Shown piece by piece: positions 48,470-60,616 of a stretch of DNA of 64,000 bases. This stretch comes from Gnetum montanum (taxonomy: Eukaryota > Streptophyta > Gnetopsida > Gnetales > Gnetaceae): positions 756,267 to 820,266 of the forward strand of contig MNCI01034266.1 in assembly GCA_015680685.1 (NCBI GenBank). Reading direction: 5' to 3'. The translations under genes and the position numbers were made by a program. The number at the start of each line of letters is the position of its first letter. The stretch's first letter is position 1. Under the pieces are notes generated by a model. It was not told where the DNA came from, searched no databases, and worked only from the letters and a program-made list of their open reading frames with translations.

Positions 48470-50120
48470 ATGAAACACCACCAAATTTGGACTCTCGCAT
48501 TTTGACTACAAATTTGTCTAATTGTCAAAAATTGGCAAATTCTTCTAAGTGTTGAGACTACACTCGCCACTACTAGGACTATGATCTAGAGCATAGTTAG
48601 TGTATTTGACATAGATGGCCTAGATTTGCAAACTTTTCCTAAGTGTCAAGGTAGACGCTCCAAAGCATAGTCAATGTAGTTAGCACACTAATAGATAGTT
48701 TTGTAAATTTTCCTAAGTGTCAAGGTAGACGCTATTAGGCTTGGTTGGCATAGAAGAAATAATTCAGCAAATTTTCTAACTTCTGAGGCTATGCTTCCTA
48801 CTACACTCCAAAGCATAGTCAGCATAGTCTACATGAGGACATTAATTTTTGCCAAACTTTTCTAAGTGTCAGGGCTACACTCTCACTGCTAGGACTATGC
48901 TCTAGAGCATAGTTAGTGTAGTCTACATTGAAATACATTTTTGGGAAAAATTTGTCTAACTATTGGGACTATGCTCCAAAGTGTAGTTAGCGTAGTCAAG
49001 TAGAACTACCTTCAAGAGCTTCTAGAACTCAGCACAAGCCTTTATCTTAGTTCCAACATTCCTTCAGAAAGCAAGATTAGCAATTTGAATTTCTTTTACA
49101 TCCCCCTTTTCCCCCAAACTGTACCTATGCTTGACACCACTCAAGAAAGTGGACAATGTAGTCCTAGAGCATAGTCTCCAAAACTACACTATTTTGCATT
49201 GTTTCCAAGTACTTGGTGGTTTGTTTGGCACTTACACATGTATTCTTGGCAGTGTAGGCACACTCTACTAGTCTCATATGGTCCATTGAAGCACACTAAT
49301 AGAACACCATTTTCTTCAGTGGGAGCATAGTTAGGGCTAATGTAGTCCCAACTATCCCTTTGCCACATGGTGCCCAATCCACAATTCATGTTATCCCTAG
49401 CCCTATAAATACCCCATTATTCCACAATTTAAGGGTTGACATTTTAAAGCATTTGGCTCGCGAACTTACATCTAGAATGCTCAAGCACCCTAGCACACTT
49501 GGCATTTTGATGAACTTTGGAACAACACTTGGCACTGTTTCACACCATCACAACACACTTTCACACCACCTAACATCCCATGGACCATCGTAGCTTGCAA
49601 GACACTATAGTATCCAACATGAGGTTCATACTTTACAACGAATGTTAATTTTTGTAGCTAGACACCCTGACACTTTGACTATGCTACCTACTATGCCTGC
49701 CTATACTCTACATACCTCTTCATCTTTTCTTTACAGTTAACTATGCTCCCCCTATTTGGGGTGTTGTTGCTTTCTCTCGGTCACATCCTACACATTTTTA
49801 GCATTTTCTTTCACATTCTCATATTTTTACTTGCATTTTTCACTATTTTCCCACACATATTTGCATGTTTGCACTCTCATTTTTGACTAGAAACTTCAAC
49901 TATGCTCACCCTAGTTGATAGTGTGGACATTGCAAACACTGTGCAAACCATTGCATTCATTTTTGCATAACATCTCATAAGTCCCAATTTGATCAATAAG
50001 ACTATTCTAGGTACCTTACCTCAATTTCTAGTACACCTTCACATAGATGTGGGGTCAAGGCTATATGACTGCAAATCCTTTAGTGTACCATTCTAGCCTC
50101 TGACAGTTTTGGTCACTATA
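48470..50120 (+). repeat. 5' LTR of T4
   Basis: Begins TGAAACACCACC at 48470, matching the inverted LTRs of T3 and T5. The TATA box CCCTATAAATACC is at 49401-49413. U3 holds five or six short units (about 70-110 bases) built on TTTTCTAAGTGTCA and CCAAAGCATAGTC. The end near 50120 is set by the primer-binding site TGGCACTAGGAGCACC at 50127. Confidence 0.8.
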
Positions 50121-50540
50121 ATTTTTTGGCACTAGGAGCACCTTCCCTTGGTTGTTTCCTTGTGTGCTCTTTGCACCTAGGTGTATATTGGTCCCAATCA
50201 TTAATTCCCTTGGAGTCCTACTTGACAGTACCAGAGTGTATACCATACACTTGGCCAAATTTTGGGTACTTAGTAGAGTGTAGTCAGCTCCTAGCATAGA
50301 GAGTGTAGTTGGATCTAAGCATAGTCCCAGAGTTAGCCATTTTTTTCATCAATTTACACTTATTCATTTTTCTAAATTTGTATACTTAGCCATTTTCCCT
50401 ACATTCTTGCACTTAGTCATTTTTTTTCTAGTTGGCAAAGTTAGCCTCTTTCTACCTTTTGTCAATAGCAACTTTTGCATCTTCCCCTTTTGCATCATGA
50501 ATCCCAAGTAGCCTTTGACCTCCACTTCAAGCATGGTTGT
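50121..50540 (+). other. T4 5' leader and primer-binding site
   Basis: The primer-binding site at 50127-50142 aligns with those of T1 and T2. The rest, to about 50540, has no reading frame, though it repeats CATTTT/TAGCC motifs. Confidence 0.6.
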
Positions 50541-53500
50541 TCTCTAGCCTATTTAGCAAGAGATCTAGATTAGCCTCCCTAGAGGTCTCGCCTTGGCAAA
50601 ACAGAGGTAATCCTTTAGGTTGTAAGACATGCCTCCCAAGTTCATGGTGCTCAATGATGAGCACTATAACTTCATTTGCACAAAGATCCAAGTAGGGTTA
50701 TATGTAGACTACCAAGAAATTGATCCCAAATGTATTTTTGAGCTTAGACATTAAAATGGGAAGGAATGGTTCCCTTCTACTATGGTCCTTATTCTACTCA
50801 TAGAGCCCTACTAGTAGATGTTGAATAACCTCATCTGAAACCTTGGGCATGAGATAGGGATGAAGTACAAGGAGCCCTTGTAGGAGGAGAAGGATGAGTT
50901 TGAAGCATGATGACTCATTCCACACCTCATTCTAACCTTCAACCTTTGCTTTCATGCCTCCACTATCTCACCCATCTACCTTTCTTAAGATAGTCATTAG
51001 TCAAGTATTGCTACCCAAGTCAACACCTATGGTGGTGACCCACCAAACACAATAGACACACCAGAATGTTGCACTTTCTTTTAGATTTCCTTTTAGCTTG
51101 CCCTTCATCATACCTTCATAGACCACTCAATCTGTTCAATCTATTTAGCCTATTCAGCTCATACAACCTACTTAGCCTATCTAGCCTTCCCTACCAATGA
51201 CTATTGCACCTATGCAACCTTATGTGCACACCATGCATATCTCTCAACTACATACAACTTAGGCATCGTTCATCCTACCTATCATGTCAACACCCTTTAC
51301 AATGGACTAATCTAGAAACACATGGTGGGGGCCTAGGTGCTATGTCTATGGCATAGTCCATACAATAGGCATAGCACATGGTCACACAACCTAGAGCCAA
51401 GTCATGGGCCACCCAAATAGGATAGTAATAAGTACTACTGATGTATCCCACCACAAACATCCTAGGTCTAGATCAAGCATTTTAGCTTATTAAAAATCTA
51501 ACCAAAGAGGTCAAGAAACTTAAGGCCACCTCCTTTAAAACCATCCATGTGATGGAATTTTACTAGGATAATCCAATCAATCATATAGTTTCATGGTCTC
51601 ATTACCCTAGTTCACTAAATACAATGGTGAAGGGGACCCTAACACTCATCTAATGACCTTCCAGTCTAAATTCCTTTAACTATAGGCATGGATGCATGTA
51701 ATAATATATGTTTTTATAATGTTCCTAACTGATGAGGCATTGCATTAGTACGATGTGCTCCCAAGGGCCTCCATCTCTTCTCTAGAGGAGTTGCTCACCC
51801 AATTCATCATTCACTTCAAGTATAACTTGAAGTCTAAGGTGACCTTGCATCAGTTGATGCAAATTAAGCCAAGCTTCTTAGAGCTCATGCAAAAATTCAT
51901 TCAATGCTAGAGTGTGTCACTCAACGAAATCCATGAGCCCATCATGAAAACATAGCTTCTAGCCATTTTCAAGTGTGCAATGAGTGACTTCATTAAGTCA
52001 AAGCTATATTACATTTCCTTGCAATCCTTGAGCTAAGCATTCACCCAAATCAAGAGCATTGAGGATGTGATGAAGGCCAGCAAAGACCTAGCCTATGTGA
52101 CATATAAAAACTTTCACACAAAGAAGGAGAAAGAAAAGGACAAGGTCAAGCAAGCAATCATAAATATAGAAATGCTGGAAAATGATGCTAAGCCAAACAA
52201 TTCCAAACTAGTGGCCAAGCCACCTAAGGCTCCAGCCAATAACAACAAGGTAGCTAGCTCTAGCACTACAATGAACAACTAACCTACATCATTGGTGGCC
52301 ATTGCAATAGCTACCTCAAGGCCTAACTTTGAGTGCAAGGATAACTCAAAGTACACATAATTTCCCATCAAGTAGTCAGAGCTCTTGGATGAACTACTTC
52401 ATGCTAGACACATCTAGTATAAGTAGATGTCTAAGGATTCTTGTAAGCAGCATGATCAATATTGCGAGCTCCTTAAGAATCGTTCAGCCACACTACCAAA
52501 CAAGCCTCCAATGTTGAAGCATTTCATGTTGGACCAATTTTGCCAATATTACCAATTGTAGGGTCATGATATAGATTTTTGCATGGCTTTGTAGGATGAT
52601 ATACAATGCATGATTGATAGGGGTGAGTTGGTCCTTGATGCAACCAACCTAGTGTGCCCCCAAAACTAATTGATCATGGTTTATAAGGACCTTCTCAACA
52701 CAAGTGGTATAGGGTACATCATCAACACTATCAACATTAATTATGCTTCAAACCTATGCATGAACCATTCATGGTTCATGCATCCTCTGGTGATGTTGGG
52801 GCCTCCTCAGCATCAACTGGTTCAAGAGCCCCTTTCATCATCATAGCACCACCTTAGGCACCCATAACACCCTTTGTGGTTAGGATCCTATAGTGTATTA
52901 CAGTAGCAATAGCATAGTCATCCTTTGTCATAAGTGCACTACAACGTGTGGACCTCCCACCTACTTGTAGTCCAATGGTGTGCCATGCATCAATCCCTAC
53001 TTGCCTAAAACTCCATCCTGCAAGCAACACAAACAAGTAATCAAGATGGTAACCTAGGAGGCCCAACAAGCACCTCATTAATCAAATGCTTAGGTAGCAT
53101 TGAGAGCAAAGGGCATTATACCCACCAAGGCCTATCCCTTTGTCATGTATCCCCATGGCCAAATCAACCAAGAAGGCCACAACAAGCAACCAACAATGGA
53201 GTACTAAGGCTCCAAAGCAACTAAGGCAAACAAAGCCCAAGTCCCCTCCATGAGAGATCCATCTCCTAGGCCGCATGGAGGAGATGAAGGCTAGCAACAA
53301 AGTAGTAGATAGTGGAAAGGACTTCTTTGATGCATTGGCACAAGTCAAACAGGCTTTAGAACAAAAAAAATATAACACTAAGACTATACAACTTGATCAT
53401 GGCTTCCTCCACCCACTGTGAAGCATTAGTTCACATGTTAACCTTCATTCCTATCATAAAGGGAATCCTAGAAAATGAATAGTCCATTCACGCTATGATG

Positions 53501-54240
53501 TTGTCTCCTCCTCCATAAGAATCAAGTTCAACACCCCTAGCATTTCACAATGAGGCAATCAAGGTGGACCTTGAGAAGGGTCAATTCATTACCATACCAA
53601 TGTTTATCATAATCCATATGGGGCACTGTAGAATCCACAAGGTACATGTCGATAATGGGGTGGAAATTGATGTCATCCCATACATGGTCATCGACAAGCT
53701 TGGTCTTGCCAACCAAATCAAATCAACAAAGAAAACATGCCTAAAATCCTTTAACAATTTTCATGTTGTTGTAAGGGGAATCATCATGATAGCCTTCATG
53801 GTAGGGGATAATTCCCCACCACCATTAAATTCATTATGATTGAAGAGATGTTAGGTTTAAACCTTATCTTAGGTAAGCCCTAGTCAGCCTAGCTGTGGGC
53901 CATCTCCTCCCATATCCACCAAGAAATCCACCTTTTGTATGAAGGTGGAAAGGTTACCATCTATGGTGATAATGTAGCCCCTCTAACTATTAGCAACATT
54001 GTTACTGAACAAGGACTAGAGGTAGAGATCCCCAACGATGCATCTCCCATGAAGGATGAGGGTGAAACATGTGAGACAGACCATCCTGAGAAACCAATGG
54101 GAGCTAATGACCTCCCAAAGAATGCTTTGTGGGTAGAATTTCCCTTCAACATAGTTGAAAAAGGTCAAGGAAAGTACCGTCCAGGCCCTACATGCTCACT
54201 AATCCATACTAGGTTAGGAAGCAACTACATAGCTAAGGTA
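50540..54240 (+). pseudogene. Tat-lineage gag-protease pseudogene, T4
   Basis: Plus-strand gag-protease. The N-terminus aligns with T1 (FMVLNDEHYNFICTK and NGKEWFPS against FVVINEEFSNFLYDK and DGKEYIPS). The gag core lies at about 51600-52090: FTKYNGEGDPNTH, SLEELLTQFIIHFKYNLK and an open segment at 52067-52282 with a Lys-rich tail. A zinc-knuckle remnant (CQYYQL, stop, GHDIDFC) is at about 52545. The protease at 53564-53839 reads VHVDNGVEIDVIPY and DKLGL, keeping the Asp. The linker follows at about 53935 (YEGGKVTIYGDN, LWVEFPF). It has several stops but is the best preserved of the three copies. A donor-like AAG|GTATCC lies at about 54238. Confidence 0.85.
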
Positions 54241-54479
54241 TCCCCTTGGTCTAAATTGTGCTATGTGTCTACTCGTTTCCACTTTTGCAAGCTTTTCTTG
54301 TTTGCATTTTGTTTGTGTTTTACATTAGCTTGGTTGTTTTCATTTTATATTATTTTCTTGTATTATGCATATATTTATTTTTTTTGTGCATTTTCACAAA
54401 GTTTACATTTTCTCTTGTTTACTCTTTAGCACTTAGTTTATGCATGAGAACATAAAAATACATAAAAAATCATAAAATT

Positions 54480-54700
54480 CAAAATTAGAAAAATGATGTC
54501 CCACCATGGCCTTAAACTAGCATTGCATGGCCTAGAAAGGCCTTAAACTAATACATGACCCACCATGGCCTAAAAACTTACAATCTTCCTTACATCACAT
54601 GGCCCAAAAAGGCCTTAAACTAGCACTAGGACCCAGAATGGCCTAAAACTAGCAACACACTATCTACACACACAGTCCAAAATGTCCTAAAACTAGTAAT
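54480..54700 (+). repeat. Minisatellite block in T4 (reverse complement)
   Basis: Five or six units of GGCCTTAAACTAGCA type, spaced about 40-50 bases. This is the reverse complement of the repeat in T1, T2, T3 and T5, as expected for an element on the other strand. A second block is at 59700-59790. Confidence 0.75.
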
Positions 54701-54897
54701 CACTATGACTCAGTCACATCAACTCATCGCATCATTAAACAAATAATAAATTAATGCAAAAGTTTACTCATCCTATACTTCATACAGCAAAAAATCCATT
54801 ACATCTCATAGAAATCATAGCATGATCATCCACATTATATAGCATAAATACACAAAAATGCAAAAATACCCAACAATAGGGCTACATTAGGATGTTC

Positions 54898-57652
54898 TCA
54901 ACTAGTGGTGCTAGGTGGGTGTTGGAATCTCTTTTCATCTGCTATGTTGTTGGGGCCTGTATCATCACCTGGTGCCTGTTAATAGCAACAAAACATACAA
55001 TCCTATAAGCAAATGTATGATTTGCATCTTAACACAAATATCATAAAATAACATAGAAAAACTAACTTGAGAGGGTCCTACATTAACCATGTTTGTAGGT
55101 AAGCTATCAAGGCCCTCCTCCAAATGTCAAAGGATCTTGGCCTCAAATAGCCGCATCGAGTCTTCCTAGCCAAAGTCAACTCCCTCAAGGATCTTGCCTT
55201 TATCCATGATGTTCCATGTAGGTAGCTACATGGAAAATGTAGTAGATGAAGCATCTCTTTAGGGCATGATAATCTCCCTCTTTGGAAAATCACTAACCAC
55301 TGTGTGATGAGCAAATATCTCACAGTGGAGCTTAGAACTTGTTGATGTGATACAAGAAAATTAACATTAACCATAGTCTAAGCATCAAAATCTGTAAAGC
55401 AACAAAGGAAAAATAACAATATGCATACAAAGCATGAGATCCACCTACTATAGGTAGTCTACCATGTCCTCCATGATGCCTTCCATGAAGGCAAACTTGT
55501 TTAGTGTCTCTACCCATGGCTTCATGTGGAAGGTAGGCATAGGTGGTTAACTGCTAGTAGGTACATCTAAGGCTAGACAACAACAATGCAATAAGAAATG
55601 ACTAAATAGCCAAGGATGCAATAACAAAAGAGCAACAATGGATGACAATTTAAATCATTTACCGAGCAAGCCCTCAAGTGTGAGAGTAAGGGGATCTCCC
55701 AACAGTACATCATTAAAGAGGCTAGCAAAACCATGCTCATCAAGGTGGAATAGCCCCTCCACCTCAAACTACTAGAGGGTATCTATAGCTTTGTGCAGCT
55801 CCTCCTTGTATGCCTTCTCCATAGCTTGAGGAGAGGCCATCTCTACCATTGTTTCCACTACTGCTTTAGCAACCCTCTCACCTAATTTACAAACATGAAA
55901 TTTGATCATTAGCATAGTGTAGCAAAAAAAACTAAAAATATAAACATAAAAATATATATATAATGCATCTATACATATACTAACCTACAACATTTATGCA
56001 TAAGCTTGGGATCTTGAGGTGGATCTTCTTAACACATGCTTGTCCAACTATGGATGTAGCCTCCTTTGCTAGACATGGATTCTTGATATTTTCCTTGGAG
56101 GGCCTCACTATTTCTACAATATAGTAGTTAGCCTTATTCACATCTTGAATAACAACTAGAGGACACTCGCCTACACTATCATGGAAATAGTATGACAATC
56201 CCAAATGACCTTTGGTCATCACCTAAGTATGACTCATCATTTCTTTCTGGGGGGTCCTATGAGTGAGTGGTTGTAAACATGTGCTTCATCTAAGGCTTAG
56301 ACTATTTCTCATAGTCCTACACTATCCATTGCTTACTATCTCAAACCACCAAAAGCTTCACAAATCTTTGTAGATACATTACAAAGAATTTGAAGTGTAT
56401 GTGAGACCTTGCTTGGAGGTTGTAGTGTAGCCTAGTGATCTCTGCATGTAGTTGGTGGTGATGTAGGAGGCCTAGTTAAACCTTGTGCCCACCTACAACA
56501 TCTTCTTCATCACCTATGCCTACTCCACCCTAAGGATTTTTCCTTGGAAGAGCAACTTTGAAAAGGTATAAGCACAAAAGATAGGTTAGAGCTTCTATAT
56601 CTCATGCACATGCATGTATTTAATTATGATGCCTTTCTGAGATCAGGTGGATTACAGCCACTCTTTAGCCTCTACTTTATAATCCACCTCTCTATTGGCC
56701 TTGTTAACAACCAATGGGCCATCAATGAAGGGGCCAAAGAGGTTAACAAAGAAGGCCTCATTGAGGTCCAAGACTACTCTCACTCTATGCACGTAAGTGA
56801 CAAAGTGACATGCATCATTGTTGAAAGAGTCTATGATGGTAACCATTTTAGCCACTATAATACTTAGGCTAAGGGCCAAGAAAAGGTCCATTAGCCTAAC
56901 ATATGTGAGCCAACTAGTCAATGTGTCTGAGGCCTAATGGCACAACCAACATTGTGCCCTCTCAACATCACCATATTTTATGATGAGGGTGGCCTTAGTG
57001 CAGCTTGTGGCAATCACCATAACATCTCCTAAAGCAACTGCAATTGCAACAAAGGAAAAAAATAACATTAGAATTATGCAATAGAAAATCAACAAGTGCA
57101 TGAGAGCAAGCATAAGAGCCAAAATGATAAGTGCTTAGTGGCTAGCAAAATTAGCATGAGCCAATAGCAAGCAATACATTGCAAAAATCAGACCACTTAT
57201 CCTTCGACATAGTATACAGTTCCAAGTGAATTCTGGAATAAGGTATGCACATGTAGAGTAACAAAGAGAGTGTTGCTCTTGTTGTAGCATGAGAACTTCA
57301 ACATCTTCCAAATCCTAAATAAGGGACGAATGCCCCTAGATCCTTGCATCAAACCACCTACTCCATCATCATTAGTAGTTGGCTCATTGAACATAAATCT
57401 CAATATGTCCTAGTTGACCCCAGGCAGTAATGTCTCATTGATGATACTCATAGCCTCTATTGCTAAGTGAGACCACTTCATCAAACTGAAGTGTTGTAGC
57501 AAGAAATCTTGGAACTTGGATGCCCCTAGCCAAAACCACGCTACTTGATAATCCACCTGCATGTCAGGTGTAGGTGTGTTGGGCAAAGTCTTGCTCATGC
57601 AACAAAGAATGCCAACGAGCTCCACAACAACTAGGATGGGCTTTAATAACAC
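54898..57652 (-). CDS. Antisense multi-exon gene inside T4 (decayed)
   Basis: Runs opposite to T4's gag. From 57652: a first conserved exon with LKPILVV, FLLQHFSLM, MLKF and HTLFQNS blocks (57652 to about 57190, one stop); an exon starting at 57037 after GCAATTGCAG, with IIDSFNNDACHF and LNEAFFVNLFGPF; a long, partly broken stretch ending in an open piece (56222-55985, LSYYFHDSVGE, ANYYIVEIV) at AG|GTTAGT; an exon 55881-55663 (VAKAVVETMVEM); an exon about 55566-55445; an exon 55391-55067 (DKGKILEGVDF, HLEEGLDSLP); and a last exon 54975-54898 ending in TGA. Introns of 91-103 bases are T-rich with AG acceptors; the one after 55445 (53 bases) is too short to trust. The first exon and last two exons match T2's gene. 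Confidence 0.6.
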
Positions 57653-60109
57653 CTTGCGTCCATGAAAACCATAGACGAACCATTATTATATACTAGATGA
57701 AAAAATATGTCAAATTAAACTTAGCAAAAATTAACATGACATAGCATAAGTTAGCAAAAATATCTTAAGACTCACTGGGGCCACAAGTATAGGATGTCAA
57801 CACATCAAGTTGATGCATCCTGTACTCACTGGGGTATAGCACATTTGTCATAGCATTAGCATTTTATTTTGCATGTTTGCACATTTGGCATTACAAGTTG
57901 CATGTCTTGGCAATTTAGCATTAGCATTTTATGTTTTGAAAGTTGGCATTTTACATAAAATATCAAATATTTTTTCCTAAATCTGGGAAACATAGCTTGA
58001 ATAACTATAGAAAAAATTCTAACTCTGGGTTGCCTTCAAGAGCATAGTCCAAAAAACATGTAAATTTTTTCTAACTCTAGGTCACACTGACTATGCTTTG
58101 GAGACTAAGGAGCATAGTCCTAGGTAGCCAAAAAATTCTAACTACTAGGTATGATCCCCAAGGAGCATAGCCCCAAAATCTAAAAAAGAATTCAAGAGAA
58201 AAAAAGTAACTATCTAGCACTATGTCCCACACACCCTACAAGTCCTACCACGATGTTCTCAGCACCTACCATGGTCACAGCCCCTATAGTTGTGCCACCA
58301 AACATTCCTCATAGTGTTCTTCCTACCCTATGTCATGTGTCAATCCTATAGGCAACTGCCAAATTCTTGCCATGGATATTTTCCTAAAATAGAAAAATTT
58401 CATAGGCCTTGTGTGGGTAGTGGCTCTTGGCCACTACTACCAAACCCTTGTCCCTACCCTATGCACTTAAAAAACCTTTAAAAATAAAAATATTTATCAC
58501 AAAAGCTTGTCATGCTTCCTTCTTGCGAGAAACTACTAATGTAGCTACCAAGCCCTAGATCCCCTACCCTACACATGCCACCAGACAAAAAAAAATTATT
58601 TTACTTTTACTTTTACTTCCAATAACCCCACACAAGCTTGTTGCCTTCACCATGCCCACACCCCCCCCCCCCCCCCCCCCCCCCCNACCACAATGGCCAC
58701 CATGGTGGTCATGATCACTATGAAAGCCCTACAAGCCTTGCCACATATAATCCTCACATGCCTCAAAGTACAAAATTAATAGAAAATTGCAAACCCTTTC
58801 CACACCACCCACCCTAAGCATGATAACCCTTGGCCATTGCTAAACCCCAACCACTGCATTGTCAATTACGATCACTAAATTTTGATCCCTACCTTTTCCA
58901 ACGTTGAAAAAATAGAGAATTTAAAAACAAAAAAGAATTTTTTCATGGCAAACTATCCAAACCCATGGCCCTATATGCAACCTAGTGTAGGCTCATGGCC
59001 TCACCACTGGTAGTTGTACTTGCTACCACAATAGCCACAACTAAGTCAAATTCCATCACCAAGCCCCAAGTAAATTACAGAAACCCTCACTTGCCAAACA
59101 CTCTTCCCACACACATAGACGTCATCCCCAACTATGATGGCCTAAACGGCCATGGTGGTAGTGGCCCTTGCTACAGTAAGGTACTATTGAATTCAAGCTC
59201 CAAACCCACAAAACACCTAAGAACAAAAATCAAAGAAAGATAAAAAAAAAAGGATAGAGCATAGTCAAGGTACCTGGTAGATGGTTGCACCCTCTACTCC
59301 TCCATGTCTACCTATGATAGGTGTGCTAGTGCTCACTCTCCCTCATCCATGTTGGTCAGTTTAGGGTGCTAGCATCCACTTCAGTGTGACATTTTGGTGA
59401 CTATGCTCTTCCAACAATGCTACGCTCTAGAAAGTTTACATTTTCAATTTTCACAATGACAAATTTACCCAAGGTGAAATGTGCTTTTCTACCCTTGGGA
59501 CCACTTAATTTTTTCTCCTACCCCAAGTCTACACTCAATAGTGTAGAGCATAATTGGATGAGAGCATAGTCACTAGGCTTAGAAAATTTTTTAATTTTTC
59601 TAGCTACCCCCAATCTTAGAAAGAATTTTTCTCATTTCCTAGTCTAACTTCACATCCCAAGCACTCCAAGCCTTACTTGATGGACACCTAGCCCACATCA
59701 TGGTCCACTAAGGCCTTAAACTAACATTCCACAATTTTCTAAGACCTTAAACAAGCATCTTGTGGCCTGCTAAGGCCTAAAACTAGCCCACGTGTCCCTT
59801 GACTTTTATAATCACATTGACATACTTAAGAAAAATTTTGTGGCATTTCTTTTCTTCATTTTTTATGCATATTTCTCTCATTAAGACAAGTGTGACTTGA
59901 TGGTTTTCTAGTTGCTTTTGTAAGATTTTTGCAAGATTTTCAACATGACTATTTACGAGCATCTTCATTCACCCCTGGTCCTCATTGGACCCCATGGCAA
60001 TCTCATGTGATGCATTGACCCACAATGCCTAGACCTTGAGCCTGTAGCCTTTAGCATATGATGAATACATAACATCCATAGAGGCATCACTATATTGGCC
60101 ATATCATCT
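57653..60109 (+). other. T4 spacer: AGCATAGTCC repeats, C-rich tract, poly-C gap
   Basis: Noncoding. 57960-58200 and 59400-59590 hold units of TTTTCTAACTCTAGGTCACA and GAGCATAGTCC, related to T4 and T5 U3 repeats. 58200-59250 is C-rich. A run of 25 C (58661-58685) ends in an N at 58686, an assembly break. A minisatellite block is at 59700-59790. No ORF here is supported. Around 59930, TTTTTGCAAG|ATTTTC could be a splice acceptor before the RT linker. Confidence 0.6.
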
Positions 60110-60616
60110 AGTTAGGGCTCTAGATGTAGAGGTAGGTGACATCACCGAGGATCTCCTCATTGAAGTCCCTATAGAAACACTTAGTAGCAAGGAAAAAAAA
60201 TTGAAACTTAGTTATTTATTAGAGCCCCAACATGCCCAAAACATCACAAAAATACACAGAAAAAACATCAAGGCATTTGTGTGGTCTTACAAAGACATGC
60301 CAGGCCTAAAACCTTGTGTAGTGCAACACAACATAATCCTCAATCCCAGCATAAAACTAGTTAATTAGAAAGCTCACAAGGTTAGGCCTGAGGTGGCATT
60401 GTTAGTCCATGATGAAATAACTAAGCTCTTTAAGGTTGGTTTCATCTAGGTCATTGACTACATAGATTGGGTCTCCAACATTGTGGTTGTACCCAAGAAA
60501 AATGGAAGTATATGCATTTGCATAGACTTCTAGGATCTAAACAAGGCAACCATTAAGGATGATTTTCAATTTCCTAGTATTAATCAATTGGTCAATGGGA
60601 TGCTTGAAAACATCGA
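60110..60616 (+). pseudogene. RT linker and N-terminal RT fragment, T4
   Basis: Reading from 60123, the frame gives the Tat linker KAFVWSYKDMPGLKP and VVQHNI, then RPEVALLVHDEITKLFKVGFI, DYIDWVSNIVVVPKKNGS and DLNKATIKDDFQFPSINQL, the start of a Ty3 RT of Tat/Ogre type. There are three in-frame stops. RT ends near 60616 at T5's LTR, so the catalytic YxDD is missing. It lies about 6 kb downstream of the protease that should be directly adjacent. Confidence 0.85.

Larger units (their letters stand above)
48470..60616 (+). mobile_element. T4: plus-strand Tat/Ogre-type Ty3 element (5' part)
   Basis: Inserted in T3 in opposite orientation. Order: 5' LTR 48470-50120, primer-binding site 50127, gag about 50540 on, protease 53564-54230, minisatellite, antisense gene, C-rich and AGCATAGTCC-repeat spacer, RT linker and RT start 60110-60616. 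T5's LTR cuts RT off. The rest should lie to the right of T5, outside the window. Confidence 0.75.

Noticed and set aside
53082-53378. 98-codon minus-strand ORF
   Set aside because: It is antisense to T4's gag-protease with no matching frame in T1 or T2.
57653-59700. A second full LTR inside T4
   Set aside because: It shares AGCATAGTCC-type units with the T4/T5 LTRs but lacks a TGAAACACC start, a TATA box in the expected place and a primer-binding site or purine tract.
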